A stretch of DNA of 64,000 bases from Cronobacter muytjensii ATCC 51329 (GCF_001277195.1 NZ_CP012268.1:1612001-1676000), one strand, 5' to 3'; positions 42,269-51,500 are shown, counted from the stretch's first letter. Numbers and translations are program-made. The notes: generated from the letters alone by a model not told the origin.

Positions 42269-43264
42269 TCACTCTCTCTCCATGTTTAGCGGGAAATGGC
42301 AGGCGAAAAGATGATTTTTCGGCCCGTCGAGACGCGGGGTTTCGATACATTTACGCTGGGCATACGGGCAGCGCGGCCCAAGGCGGCAGCCGATCGGTAG
42401 ATGTTCCAGCAGCGGAATAGCGCCCGGCAGCGTATTGAGGCGGCTTTTATGCGGCATCGCGCTGCCGAAGTCCGGGATAGCGCGGATCAGCGCCTGAGTA
42501 TAGGGATGATGCGGCGTGGAGATAAGCTCATCGCTCGGCGCGGTCTCCACCGTTTGCCCGCAGTAGAGCACATCGATGCGGTCGGCCCACTGGCTCAGCA
42601 TCTGCAGGTCGTGGCTAATCAGCAAAATCGTCGTGTTATTATTCTGATTGAGCCGGGAGAGCAGGCGGAAAATCTGCGCCTGGGTGGTCGGCTCCATCGC
42701 GTTGGTCGGCTCATCGGCGATCAACAGACGCGGCTGATTGGCGAGCGCGATGGCGATCATGACCTTCTGGCACTCGCCTTCGGTCAGCTCGTAAGGGAAA
42801 CTGCGCATGGCGTCTTTATGGTCTTTAATGCCGACGCGGTGCAGCAGTTCAATGGCCCGGCGCTTGCGCCAGCCAAAACGCTGCCACCACCGGCCTTTAT
42901 AAGTCCAGCCGGGGATATTCTGCATCAGCTGGCGGCCTATTTTTTCAGACGGATCGAGACAGGATTGCGGCTCCTGAAAAATCATCGACACGTTATGGCC
43001 CACCAGCCGGCGGCGCTCGCGGGGCGAGAGACGCAGCAGGTCGATATCGTCAAAACGCATACGGTCGGCGGTGATCCGCCAGTTGTCTTTGGTTACGCCG
43101 CATATCGCTTTAGCGATAAGGCTTTTACCGGAACCCGATTCGCCTACCAGGCCGCGAATTTCGCCCTCCGGCAGGCTCAGGCTCACGCGATCAACGGCTT
43201 TGACCCAGCCTTCGCTGGTCTTAAACTCAATCGTCAGATTGCGGATATCAAGCAGCGGCATCAC
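42269..43264 (-). CDS. sapD: Peptide/putrescine ABC transporter ATP-binding protein SapD
   Basis: A 331-residue ABC ATPase of the oligopeptide (OppD-like) type. Walker A is GESGSGKSLIAKA; the signature position carries LTEGECQKVMIAIAL, and Walker B is RLLIADEPTNAME. The C-terminal extension CRLGPRCPYAQRKC has the Cys pattern of the Opp/Dpp C-terminal domain. In E. coli SapD also supports TrkH/TrkG potassium uptake by binding ATP. It overlaps sapC by four bases and is followed one base later by sapF. Confidence 0.96.
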   Translation of the reverse strand: MMPLLDIRNLTIEFKTSEGWVKAVDRVSLSLPEGEIRGLVGESGSGKSLIAKAICGVTKDNWRITADRMRFDDIDLLRLSPRERRRLVGHNVSMIFQEPQSCLDPSEKIGRQLMQNIPGWTYKGRWWQRFGWRKRRAIELLHRVGIKDHKDAMRSFPYELTEGECQKVMIAIALANQPRLLIADEPTNAMEPTTQAQIFRLLSRLNQNNNTTILLISHDLQMLSQWADRIDVLYCGQTVETAPSDELISTPHHPYTQALIRAIPDFGSAMPHKSRLNTLPGAIPLLEHLPIGCRLGPRCPYAQRKCIETPRLDGPKNHLFACHFPLNMERE

Positions 43265-44151
43265 TCCACCCCCGCGTCAATGGCGCGACGAATACCGTCG
43301 CCCAGCAGATTCACCAGCAATACGCTTATCATAATCGCAGCCCCCGGCAGCATCACCGTCCAGGGCGCGACATAAATCAGCTCCAGCGCGTCGCCCAGCA
43401 TCGCGCCCCATTCGGGGGAGGGCAGTTGCGCGCCGAGATCCAGAAAACCGAGCGCCGCGATATCCAGAATCGCAATCGACAGCGCGCGGGTGATTTCGCC
43501 CACCAGCAGCGACGCGGTGTTCGGCAGCACCGCGAACAGCAGAATATTAAACGTGGTGGCGCCATCAAGACGCGCGGCGATAACGTACTCTTTTTCCAGC
43601 TCGTCATGCACCATGCTGTAGACCGACCGCACCATACGCGGCACCAGCGCCAGCCAGACGGCCAGCATCGCGTGGCTCAGCTGCGGCCCGGCGAAGGCCA
43701 CCACGATAATCGCCAGCAACAGGGAGGGAATTGAGAGCAGCGTGTCCAGCACATGGTTAAGCACCGCCGAGCGCAGCCCGTGAGTCGCGCCCGCCAGGAC
43801 GCCCAGCAGCAGCCCGCAGACGGTGGCCGCGAGCGTCACCACAAACGCGCCGCCGATGGTGGGCGCCGCGCCGCTCAGCAGGCGGCTTAGCAGGTCGCGC
43901 CCTAAATCGTCGGTGCCGAGGAAGAACGAGACCTCACCATAGCGCGACCAGGACGGCGGCAGCAGCTGATAACCGAGAAATTGCTGGTCGATGCCATAGG
44001 GCGCGAATACCCGGCCAAACACGCACAGCAGCACCAGACCCGCGCAGCCGTACAGGCCCACCATCGCGACGGTGTCGCCGTAAAACTTGCGCCAGACGGT
44101 GCGCAGCGCGCCCGGCGGGCGTTTCTCGCGATAGACGCTATCGTAAGGCAT
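43261..44151 (-). CDS. sapC: Peptide/putrescine ABC transporter permease SapC
   Basis: A 296-residue binding-protein-dependent permease with an N-terminal membrane helix (about 28-50) and five further helices in the C-terminal half. The cytoplasmic EAA-type loop (EKEYVIAARLDGATTFNILL) contacts the ATPases. The GTDDLGRDLLSRLLSGAAPT segment is typical of Dpp/Opp C-type permeases. Its start overlaps sapB by 14 bases and its end overlaps sapD by four, so the operon is tightly coupled. Confidence 0.96.
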   Translation of the reverse strand: MPYDSVYREKRPPGALRTVWRKFYGDTVAMVGLYGCAGLVLLCVFGRVFAPYGIDQQFLGYQLLPPSWSRYGEVSFFLGTDDLGRDLLSRLLSGAAPTIGGAFVVTLAATVCGLLLGVLAGATHGLRSAVLNHVLDTLLSIPSLLLAIIVVAFAGPQLSHAMLAVWLALVPRMVRSVYSMVHDELEKEYVIAARLDGATTFNILLFAVLPNTASLLVGEITRALSIAILDIAALGFLDLGAQLPSPEWGAMLGDALELIYVAPWTVMLPGAAIMISVLLVNLLGDGIRRAIDAGVE

Positions 44152-45103
44152 ACCATTCCTTATGTTTCAACGGGTTCGCCAGCGCGCCCACAATATCGGA
44201 CAGCACATTCACCAGAATAACCAGCGAGCCTATCACCATCACACCCGCCGAAATGGCGGCGTAATCCTGTTGGCGAATCGCGTTAATCAGCCAGCGGCCA
44301 AGCCCAGGCCAGCTGAACACCATTTCGGTGATCATCGCAAGCGTCAGCATGGTGGAGAATTGCAGACCGAGGCGCGGGATAACCGGCGGCAGGGCATTGT
44401 GCAGCACATGGCGGCGCAGGATTGTCAGGCGTGACAGCCCGCGCGTGGCCGCCGCTTTGATGTAGTTGCGCTCCAGAATCTCCACCGTGCTGACGCGCAC
44501 CAGGCGAATCACCTCGGTGGTCGGCGCGACCGCGAGCGTCAGCACCGGCAGCACCATATGGCGTAGCGCGCTTAAAATCATCTCATGACGCCAGGGCGAA
44601 TCGGAGAGCCAGGCGTCAATGAGCGCGAAGCCGGTCACCGATTTCACTTCGTAAAGCAAATCAAACCGCCCTGATACCGGGAACCAGCCGAGCGTCAGCG
44701 AGAAGAAGAGGGTAAACAGCAGCGCCAGCCAGAACACCGGGATCGAAAAGCCGAGCAGCGCCAGCGCGCTGATGAGCTTATCCTGCCATTTATGGCGCAG
44801 AATGCCCGCCGCCATGCCGACCGGAATGCCCACCAGCAGCGCCAGGCCGAACGCCAGGAAGCAGAGCTCCATCGTCGCCGGGAACACGTCACGCAATTGG
44901 GTGGAGATCAGCTGACCGTTAATGCTGGAGACGCCGAAATCCCAGTGCAGCACGCTGTCGCACCAGAACAGCCAGGCGTTCCAGAACGACGCGCCCTGCA
45001 GCGGCGCATGCGGCGTGAAATAGCTCAGGCAGAAGCCGACTATCGTCAGAAAAAACAGCGTGATGATAAGCAGCACCAGCCGGCGCAGGGTAAAGATAAT
45101 CAT
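44138..45103 (-). CDS. sapB: Peptide/putrescine ABC transporter permease SapB
   Basis: A 321-residue partner permease to SapC, of the DppB/OppB type. It starts with a membrane helix (LVLLIITLFFLTIVGFCLSY), has a large periplasmic loop, and carries the EAA-type loop (EILERNYIKAAATRGLSRL) near residue 210. The overlap with sapA is four bases and with sapC 14 bases. Intact and of normal length. Confidence 0.96.
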   Translation of the reverse strand: MIIFTLRRLVLLIITLFFLTIVGFCLSYFTPHAPLQGASFWNAWLFWCDSVLHWDFGVSSINGQLISTQLRDVFPATMELCFLAFGLALLVGIPVGMAAGILRHKWQDKLISALALLGFSIPVFWLALLFTLFFSLTLGWFPVSGRFDLLYEVKSVTGFALIDAWLSDSPWRHEMILSALRHMVLPVLTLAVAPTTEVIRLVRVSTVEILERNYIKAAATRGLSRLTILRRHVLHNALPPVIPRLGLQFSTMLTLAMITEMVFSWPGLGRWLINAIRQQDYAAISAGVMVIGSLVILVNVLSDIVGALANPLKHKEWYALR

Positions 45104-46764
45104 GGCTGCTTGTCCTCTGTGATTTCACGTGAGACGCCCGCGAACGAGGCGTTGCCGAACGGGCTCAGCACCAGGCCTTTCATGTCGTAACGATACGCCT
45201 GCAGCCGCAGCGATGACGCCAGCGGCAATACCGGAAGCTGTTCGGCGAGAATCGTCTGGGCGCGGGTATAGGCTTCAATACGGTACGCCAGCTGCTGCGA
45301 GGAGAGCGCCGACTGCAAGACGCCGTCGAAATCGCGATCGCACCAGTGGGCGTAGTTGGTTTGCGAGCGAATCGCCGCGCAGCTCAGCAGCGGACGGAAG
45401 AAGCTGTCCGGATCGTTGCTGTCCGTCGCCCAGCCCGCGAGCGTCAGGTCATGGTTCATATCCATCAGGCGGGCCTCCTGAAAACGGCCCTCCACCGGCA
45501 CAATCTCTACCGTCACGCCGACCTGAGCCAGATCCGCCTGCAGCAGCTCGGCGGTTTTCAGCGGGCTCGGGTTCCAGGCCTGCGAACTGGTCGGCACCCA
45601 GAGTTGCAGCGTCAGGTTTTCCAGACCGAGCGCTTTCAGCTGCGCACGCGATTTTTCGGGGTTGTATTCGGTGATTTTCGCGTTGTTGTCGTATGCCCAG
45701 GAGGCGCGCGGCAAAATGGAGGCCGCAGTTTCTGCCGTACCATAATAGATGGATTGCATCAGCCGCTGGTTGTTAATCGCCAGCGCGAGCGCATGGCGCA
45801 CCTTCGGATTATCGAGCGGCGGTTTGTGGGTGTTGAACGCCAGATAGGCGATATTCATGCCGGGGCGCAGCGTCAGGCGCAGGCGCGGATCGTCTCTGAG
45901 ACTGGTGAGCTGGCTCGCGGCAGGCCAGGCGAGCACGTCGCATTCGCCGGTCAGCAGTTTGGAAAGCCGCCCGGTACCGCCGGAGCCAAGATCGATAACC
46001 GCCTGCGGCATCTGCGGTTTACCGCGCCAGTAATTATCGTGGCGCAGCAGCCGAATATACTGCCCGGCGCGATACTCGCCGAGACGGAAAGGCCCGGTAC
46101 CGATCGGCTCGCGGTCAAGTTCTTCCTGATTTCCGCTACGCTCAAGCATGGCGGCGTATTCGGCTGACATTATCGAGGCGTAGTGGGTGGCGAGATGCCA
46201 TAAAAAAGAAGCGTCCGCCTGGCGCAGACGAAACTCCACCGTGCGATTGTCGAGCTTACGCACGCTGCGCACGTTATCAGCGAACTGGAGACTGTCGAAA
46301 TAGGGATAACTCGCGCCGTTGACGTTATGCCACGGATGCTTCGGGTCGATAATGCGCTGGAAGCTGAAGACCACATCATCGGCATTCAGCGCGCGCGTGG
46401 GCGTGAACCAGCGGGTATGCTGGAACTGCACGTCCGGACGCAACCGAAAGCGCCAGGTGATGCCGTCGTCGGGGCTGTACCAGCTTTCGGCAAGCTCCGG
46501 GACCAGACGGTACGTGTAAGGATCGACATCCAGCAGGCGGTCATAGAGCTGTGCGGCGAGCGTATCGACCGTCAGCCCGCTACCGGCCTTCTGTGGATTA
46601 AAAGTATTGACCTGGCCGTTAACGCAATAGACAAAGCCGCTCTGGCGAATATCGCCAGGAGACCCGGCGGGAGGCGCAGCAAAAGCCTGTACGCTCAGGA
46701 GCCCGAGCGTCGCTAAAAAAGGGGAGAGAATTCCGCGCATAAGTTTTTGAGTTGTTTTAGTCAC
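45100..46764 (-). CDS. sapA: Periplasmic substrate-binding protein SapA
   Basis: A 554-residue extracellular solute-binding protein of family 5 (Opp/Dpp-like). A signal peptide (about residues 1-29, cleavage near AFAAPP) precedes a domain with the family blocks VYCVNGQVNTFNP, the RLRPDVQFQHT signature and NIAYLAFNTHKPPL. In pathogens SapA binds cationic peptides and heme. First gene of the sap operon; a 73-base gap separates it from pspF, on the same strand. Confidence 0.96.
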   Translation of the reverse strand: MTKTTQKLMRGILSPFLATLGLLSVQAFAAPPAGSPGDIRQSGFVYCVNGQVNTFNPQKAGSGLTVDTLAAQLYDRLLDVDPYTYRLVPELAESWYSPDDGITWRFRLRPDVQFQHTRWFTPTRALNADDVVFSFQRIIDPKHPWHNVNGASYPYFDSLQFADNVRSVRKLDNRTVEFRLRQADASFLWHLATHYASIMSAEYAAMLERSGNQEELDREPIGTGPFRLGEYRAGQYIRLLRHDNYWRGKPQMPQAVIDLGSGGTGRLSKLLTGECDVLAWPAASQLTSLRDDPRLRLTLRPGMNIAYLAFNTHKPPLDNPKVRHALALAINNQRLMQSIYYGTAETAASILPRASWAYDNNAKITEYNPEKSRAQLKALGLENLTLQLWVPTSSQAWNPSPLKTAELLQADLAQVGVTVEIVPVEGRFQEARLMDMNHDLTLAGWATDSNDPDSFFRPLLSCAAIRSQTNYAHWCDRDFDGVLQSALSSQQLAYRIEAYTRAQTILAEQLPVLPLASSLRLQAYRYDMKGLVLSPFGNASFAGVSREITEDKQP

Positions 46765-46837
46765 CAGGCAAAGTGTATCGCACTTAAGCCAGCTTCGTAA
46801 AAAACTCTGCGGGCGTTTGGGTTAAAAGTGTCCGCTC

Positions 46838-47824
46838 TTAGCGTATTTCATGTTTTTTCAGCAGCGCCCGTAGCTGGTGATAGGTTAAACCCAGCAGTTC
46901 TGCGGCCTGTTTCTGGTGATATTTCGCCGCCTGTAACGCGGCGTCCAGCAGCCGTCTTTCTTCGTCATGTTGCCATTTGCGCAGATTCAACGGCAACGAC
47001 GGGCGGCCTTCTGCCGCTGTGGAAGGCATGGCCTGGGCATTTTCTACGGGACTGCGGCGAAACGGGTCGAGAATAATAGTATCGACCGGCTCATCGCTGC
47101 TGGCGTGACGATACACCGAACGTTCCACTACGTTTTTCAGCTCGCGGATATTGCCCGGCCAGCGGTAGCCAAGCAGCGTCTCACGCGCGCGCTCAGTAAA
47201 ACCAGGGAATAGCGGCAGGCCCAGTTCGCGGCACATCTGAATGGCGAACTGCTCCGCCAGCAGCATGATATCGGCGTCGCGCTCGCGCAGCGCGGGAAGC
47301 AGCACCACATCGAAGGCGAGCCGGTCGAGCAGGTCGGCGCGGAATTTTTCTTCTTCCACTAATTGCGGCAGGTCGGCGTTGGTGGCGCAGATCAACCGCA
47401 CGTTCACCTGCAACGGCTGGCTGCCGCCGACGCGCTCCAGCTCGCCATATTCAATCACGCGCAGCAGCTTTTCCTGTACCAGCATCGGCGCGGTGGCGAG
47501 TTCATCCAGGAACAGCGTGCCGCCATCAGCGCGCTCAAAACGCCCCGGATGGCGTTTCTGCGCCCCGGTAAAGGCGCCCGCCTCATGCCCGAATAACTCA
47601 GAATCAAGCAGGTTTTCATTGAGCGCCGCGCAGTTAAGCGAAATAAACGGCCCCTGCCAGCGGCGCGACAGATAGTGCAGGCGGTGGGCGATAAGCTCTT
47701 TGCCTGTGCCGCGCTCGCCGATAATCAGCACGGGTTTGTCGAGCGGTGCCAGCTGCGAAACCTGTTCCAGCACCTCAAGAAACCGGTTCGCCTCGCCAAT
47801 CAGGTTATCTTTGTATTCGGTCAT
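46838..47824 (-). CDS. pspF: Phage shock operon activator PspF (sigma-54 enhancer-binding protein)
   Basis: A 328-residue AAA+ activator without an N-terminal receiver domain. Walker A is GERGTGKELIA, the sigma-54-contacting loop GAFTGA lies in FGHEAGAFTGAQKRHPG, and Walker B is GTLFLDELA. A C-terminal Fis-like HTH (QAAELLGLTYHQLRALLKKH) binds the upstream sites. PspA holds it inactive through direct contact until envelope stress. The start at 47824 (MTEYKDNL) matches homologues; the ATG at 47839 has no family support. It is divergent from pspA. Confidence 0.96.
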   Translation of the reverse strand: MTEYKDNLIGEANRFLEVLEQVSQLAPLDKPVLIIGERGTGKELIAHRLHYLSRRWQGPFISLNCAALNENLLDSELFGHEAGAFTGAQKRHPGRFERADGGTLFLDELATAPMLVQEKLLRVIEYGELERVGGSQPLQVNVRLICATNADLPQLVEEEKFRADLLDRLAFDVVLLPALRERDADIMLLAEQFAIQMCRELGLPLFPGFTERARETLLGYRWPGNIRELKNVVERSVYRHASSDEPVDTIILDPFRRSPVENAQAMPSTAAEGRPSLPLNLRKWQHDEERRLLDAALQAAKYHQKQAAELLGLTYHQLRALLKKHEIR

Positions 47825-47841
47825 GATGAAATTCACCACTT

Positions 47842-47860
47842 AGTAGTGTATCTCACTACT
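47842..47860. promoter_or_regulatory. PspF upstream activating sequence (candidate)
   Basis: A perfect inverted repeat AGTAGTG-TATCT-CACTACT lies between pspF and pspA, centred about 80 bases before the -24 element of the pspA promoter and just upstream of pspF. Both positions are right for the enhancer that PspF uses to activate pspA and to repress its own gene. Confidence 0.75.
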
Positions 47861-47923
47861 GTAGCCTGGAGGGGCGCAGCGGTGCAATTTTAGTTCGTCC
47901 TTATTAATCAATGCATTACAAAG

Positions 47924-47940
47924 TTGGCACAACATTTGTA
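47924..47940 (+). promoter_or_regulatory. Sigma-54 promoter of pspABCD
   Basis: TTGGCACAACATTTGTA carries the invariant GG (-24) and a TTG-T -12 element with the expected spacing to consensus TGGCAC-N5-TTGCA. It is about 55 bases before the pspA start. The region between it and the PspF site is AT-rich, suitable for IHF bending. Confidence 0.85.
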
Positions 47941-47992
47941 TTAAGCCATACAGCAAGGGCTTAGCCCGTCTTACCATGTAGAGGATGAAATT

Positions 47993-48664
47993 ATGGGTAT
48001 TTTTTCTCGTTTTGCCGACATCGTGAACGCCAACATCAACTCCCTGCTGGAGAAGGCTGAAGATCCGCAAAAACTGGTCCGCCTGATGATTCAGGAGATG
48101 GAAGATACGCTCGTCGAAGTGCGCTCTACCTCCGCACGCGCGCTGGCTGAAAAGAAACAGATAGCTCGCCGCATCGAGCAGGCGAACGCGCAGCAGGCCG
48201 AATGGCAGGAGAAAGCCGAGCTGGCGCTGCGTAAAGATAAAGACGATCTGGCACGTGCCGCGCTTATCGAAAAACAGAAACTGACGGATATTATCCGTAC
48301 GCTGGAAGAAGAAGCGACCCAGCTGGATGAAACCCTGGCGCGCATGAAACAGGAAATCGGCGAGCTTGAGAACAAACTCAGCGAAACCCGCGCCCGCCAG
48401 CAGGCACTGACCCTGCGCCACCAGGCGGCGTCCTCATCACGCGATGTGCGCCGCCAGCTCGACAGCGGCAAAATCGACGAGGCCATGGCGCGTTTCGAAT
48501 CGTTCGAACGCCGTATCGATCAGATGGAAGCCGAAGCGGAAAGCCACGGTTTCGGCAAGCAGAAATCGCTGGATCAGCAGTTCGCCGAACTGAAAGCGGA
48601 TGATGACATTAGCGCGCAACTGGCGGCGCTGAAAGCGAAAGTGCAGCAACGCGACGGCGAGTAA
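47993..48664 (+). CDS. pspA: Phage shock protein A
   Basis: A 223-residue ESCRT-III-like coiled-coil membrane effector. An N-terminal amphipathic helix (MGIFSRFADIVNANINSLLE) contacts stressed membrane; long charged helices run from about residue 25 to 185 (Glu/Lys/Ala heptads), ending with a C-terminal helical segment. It maintains proton motive force and inhibits PspF. GTAGAGGATGAAATT precedes the ATG. First gene of pspABCD, under the sigma-54 promoter. Confidence 0.98.
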   Translation: MGIFSRFADIVNANINSLLEKAEDPQKLVRLMIQEMEDTLVEVRSTSARALAEKKQIARRIEQANAQQAEWQEKAELALRKDKDDLARAALIEKQKLTDIIRTLEEEATQLDETLARMKQEIGELENKLSETRARQQALTLRHQAASSSRDVRRQLDSGKIDEAMARFESFERRIDQMEAEAESHGFGKQKSLDQQFAELKADDDISAQLAALKAKVQQRDGE

Positions 48665-48729
48665 TCGCTCGCGTTGAAAAGGAGCGCGGCGGCACTGGCC
48701 GTCGCAATATTCACCCGTAAGGAGAACTC

Positions 48730-48954
48730 ATGAGTGCACTGTTTCTGGCTATTCCGTTAACGCTGTTTGTGCTGTTCGTACTGCCGGTCTGGCTCTGGCT
48801 GCACTACAGCAACCGCTCCGGGCGCGATGCGCTCTCGCAGAGCGAGCAGCAGCGTCTGGCGCAGTTAAATGAAGAGGCGCAGCGCATGCGCGAGCGTATT
48901 CATGCGCTGGAGCAAATTCTCGATGCCGAGCACCCGAACTGGAGAAATCAATAA
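48730..48954 (+). CDS. pspB: Phage shock protein B
   Basis: A 74-residue inner-membrane protein: one membrane helix (about 5-24) followed by a cytoplasmic coiled coil (LSQSEQQRLAQLNEEAQRMR). With PspC it relays the inducing signal and recruits PspA. AAGGAGAACTC is a strong ribosome-binding site. The stop overlaps the pspC ATG by one base (TAATG). Confidence 0.96.
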   Translation: MSALFLAIPLTLFVLFVLPVWLWLHYSNRSGRDALSQSEQQRLAQLNEEAQRMRERIHALEQILDAEHPNWRNQ

Positions 48955-49310
48955 TGACGCGGACTTTTAGCGGCAAAAAACTGGGGCGGCTTCCCCGCGA
49001 AGGCATGGTCAAAGGCGTTTGCGCCGGTATCGCGCACTATCTCGACGTGCCGGTTAAACTGGTGCGCCTGATAACCGTACTGTCGATGCTCTTTGGGCTC
49101 TTTTTTATCACGATTGTCGCCTATATCGTGCTGACCTTCGCGCTCGACCCGCTGGATGAGACGCAGGAGGGAGAGGCGGCGCCGACCAGCAGCGAGCTGC
49201 TGAACGCGGTGGACGCCGAGCTTGCCGCCGGTGAACAGCGCTTAAGGGCGATGGAGCGTTATGTCACCTCGGACGCTTTCTCGCTGCGCAGCCGGTTCCG
49301 CCAGCTATAA
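48954..49310 (+). CDS. pspC: Phage shock protein C
   Basis: A 118-residue membrane protein with the PspC domain: the KLGRLPREGMVKGVCAGIAH segment precedes a membrane helix at about 45-68 (LITVLSMLFGLFFITIVAYI), and a cytoplasmic/periplasmic tail includes a short leucine-rich coil (ELLNAVDAELAAGEQRL). It senses secretin or PMF stress with PspB and is needed to relieve PspA inhibition of PspF. One-base overlap with pspB. Confidence 0.96.
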   Translation: MTRTFSGKKLGRLPREGMVKGVCAGIAHYLDVPVKLVRLITVLSMLFGLFFITIVAYIVLTFALDPLDETQEGEAAPTSSELLNAVDAELAAGEQRLRAMERYVTSDAFSLRSRFRQL

Positions 49311-49354
49311 TTATTCTATCAGGGGGCCGCGCCCCCGGTTTTAAAGGAGTTGCT

Positions 49355-49597
49355 ATGAATTCCACCACACGCTGGCAGAAAGTCTCCCGCCACGCGAAGC
49401 CTGGCCTTAAGCTCGCTGGCAAGCTGGCGCTGATGACCGCGCTGCGTTACGGGCCGGCAGGATTTGCAGGCTGGGCGGTAAAATCGGTCGCCCGTCGTCC
49501 GCTGAAGATAGCGCTGGCCTTTGCGCTTGAGCCGCTGCTCAAACGACTCGCAAGACGCGTCTCCGCGCGTTATATCAATAACCCTTCCCGTAAATAG
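49355..49597 (+). CDS. pspD: Phage shock protein D
   Basis: An 80-residue basic peripheral/inner-membrane protein with a hydrophobic central helix (KLALMTALRYGPAGFAGWAV) and an Arg/Lys-rich tail. Its individual role is unclear and it is dispensable for induction in E. coli. AAAGGAGTT precedes the ATG. It ends in a terminator that begins at the last base of the stop codon. The E. coli rhodanese gene pspE, normally next, is absent here. Confidence 0.92.
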   Translation: MNSTTRWQKVSRHAKPGLKLAGKLALMTALRYGPAGFAGWAVKSVARRPLKIALAFALEPLLKRLARRVSARYINNPSRK

Positions 49598-49620
49598 CCC
49601 GAGCCCCTCGGGCTTTTTTA
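49597..49620 (+). terminator. psp operon terminator
   Basis: GCCCGAG (49597-49603) and CTCGGGC (49607-49613) form a tight stem around CCC, followed by seven T. It starts on the last base of the pspD stop codon. Confidence 0.92.
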
Positions 49621-49707
49621 TTTCTGGCGTTTTTTGCGCTACTTCACAATTACTCACACCCATTTCCGGAAACCGGGTTTTATTCTTAAAAGCAAACTTT
49701 TCGCGCG

Positions 49708-49737
49708 TTGACACTCCCTGTTTTCCGGGAGTAGCCT
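49708..49737 (+). promoter_or_regulatory. Candidate ycjM operon promoter with inverted repeat
   Basis: A perfect -35 TTGACA (49708-49713) is followed after 18 bases by TAGCCT (49732-49737), a poor -10. The spacer holds the inverted repeat ACTCCC-N8-GGGAGT (49713-49732), positioned like a repressor operator. E. coli ycj genes are under the LacI-type repressor YcjW; whether this is its site is not shown. Confidence 0.4.
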
Positions 49738-49773
49738 TTCTACGTGGGACCGCTACCATGAGAAATGTTATCA

Positions 49774-51489
49774 ATGGAAAAAATAACAACAGCAGAAATA
49801 AACAGTGATGTTATTCGACATTTAATTACGCGAATTTATGGCGATACTTTTAGCGATAAGCATTTTATTGCGCTTGAGAAAGCTATTTCTCAAACGCGTA
49901 GTGAAATAAGTGCGCCGCGTAAAAAAGGGTGGGATGAAACGGACGTAGTATTAATTACCTATGCCGATCAATTCAGCGTGCCGGGCGAAAAACGGCTCGC
50001 GACATTGCAGCATTTTTTTAACGACTGGCTGAAACCTTTTTTCTCTCATATTCATCTGTTGCCGTTTTATCCGTGGTCGTCCGATGACGGGTTTTCCGTG
50101 GTGGATTACCACCGCGTCGACCCCCAGTGCGGTGACTGGGAAGATATCGCCCGGCTTAATCAACATGCGCGGCTGATGTTTGATTTTGTCTGCAACCATA
50201 TTTCCGCCAAAAGCGACTGGTTTGCGAATTATCTTGCGCAACAGCCAGGCTTTGAGGATTTTTTTATCGCGATGGATCCGGCGACCGATTTATCTGCCGT
50301 CACCCGACCACGCGCGCTGCCGCTATTAACGCCGTTTACGCTGAAAAACGGCGAGGTGCGCCATCTCTGGACGACTTTTAGCGAAGACCAGATTGACCTT
50401 AACTTCGCAAGCCCCGCCGTATTGCTGGCGATGGTGGAAGTTCTTTTGCATTACCTGCGTGAAGGCGCGCAATATGTCCGCCTCGATGCTGTCGGGTTTA
50501 TGTGGAAAACACCTGGAACGTCCTGTATCCATCTGGAAAAAACACATCTGTTAGTGAAGCTGTTTCGCGCCATCGCTGATGCGGTCGCGCCGGGCACCGT
50601 TATCATCACTGAAACCAATGTGCCGCATAAGGACAACATCGCGTACCTCGGCAACGGGCATGACGAAGCGCAGATGGTCTACCAGTTTCCGCTGCCGCCG
50701 CTGGTGCTGCATGCTATTCATACCCGCAACGCCCGTGCGCTATGCCAGTGGGCGCAGGGCCTGTGCGATGCGCGCGTCGGTGAAACCACCTGGTTTAATT
50801 TCCTGGCGTCTCATGACGGCATTGGGCTAAACCCGCTGCGCGGCATCCTGCCGGAAGCGGAAATTCTGACTCTGGTACAGGAGCTCCAGGCCGAAGGCGC
50901 GCGGGTGAACTGGAAAAACAACCCGGACGGCAGCCGCAGCCCGTATGAAATCAACGTTACTTATATGGACGCGCTCAGCGCCCATGGCGACAGCGACGCG
51001 CCGCGCCTGGCGCGTTTTCTGCTGGCCCACGCGCTGTTATTAACTTTTCCCGGCGTTCCGGCCATTTATATTCAAAGCATTCTGGGCTCGCGCAATGATG
51101 AAGAGGGCGTGGCGCGTCTCGGTTACAACCGTGCGATTAATCGTCAGAAATATCACGAAACGGAAATCATCGGGGCATTACAGACACCGGGAAATTTACG
51201 GCACGATACCTGGAAACAGCTTGGCGATTTAATAATGTTGCGCCGTCAACACGCCGCATTTCACCCCGACAGCGCCTTTGCCGCGCGCTGTATTAATGAC
51301 AGCGTGATGGAAATTATTCGTACCGCGAATAATGGCGCGCAAATTACCGCACTGTTTAATATCAGTGATAAGCCGCAGACGATTTATTACGACGCGTGCG
51401 GTCAGCGTGAATTAATTTCCGGCGTGACGCCAGAGAATGGAACGCTCACGCTCGCCCCCTGGCAAGCAATGTGGCTTAACAAAGCCTGA
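49774..51489 (+). CDS. ycjM: GH13_18-type glucosylglycerate phosphorylase YcjM
   Basis: A 571-residue alpha-amylase-fold (GH13, sucrose-phosphorylase-like) enzyme, the counterpart of E. coli YcjM, reported as a glucosylglycerate phosphorylase. The active-site segments are visible: DFVCNHIS near residue 140, YVRLDAVGFMWK with the nucleophile Asp (about 235), IITETNVPH with the acid/base Glu (about 275) and FNFLASHDGIG (about 345). The start is uncertain between ATGs at 49765 and 49774; neither has a strong ribosome-binding site. First gene of ycjMNOPQR. Confidence 0.92.
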   Translation: MEKITTAEINSDVIRHLITRIYGDTFSDKHFIALEKAISQTRSEISAPRKKGWDETDVVLITYADQFSVPGEKRLATLQHFFNDWLKPFFSHIHLLPFYPWSSDDGFSVVDYHRVDPQCGDWEDIARLNQHARLMFDFVCNHISAKSDWFANYLAQQPGFEDFFIAMDPATDLSAVTRPRALPLLTPFTLKNGEVRHLWTTFSEDQIDLNFASPAVLLAMVEVLLHYLREGAQYVRLDAVGFMWKTPGTSCIHLEKTHLLVKLFRAIADAVAPGTVIITETNVPHKDNIAYLGNGHDEAQMVYQFPLPPLVLHAIHTRNARALCQWAQGLCDARVGETTWFNFLASHDGIGLNPLRGILPEAEILTLVQELQAEGARVNWKNNPDGSRSPYEINVTYMDALSAHGDSDAPRLARFLLAHALLLTFPGVPAIYIQSILGSRNDEEGVARLGYNRAINRQKYHETEIIGALQTPGNLRHDTWKQLGDLIMLRRQHAAFHPDSAFAARCINDSVMEIIRTANNGAQITALFNISDKPQTIYYDACGQRELISGVTPENGTLTLAPWQAMWLNKA

Positions 51490-51500
51490 AAGGACTAAAT

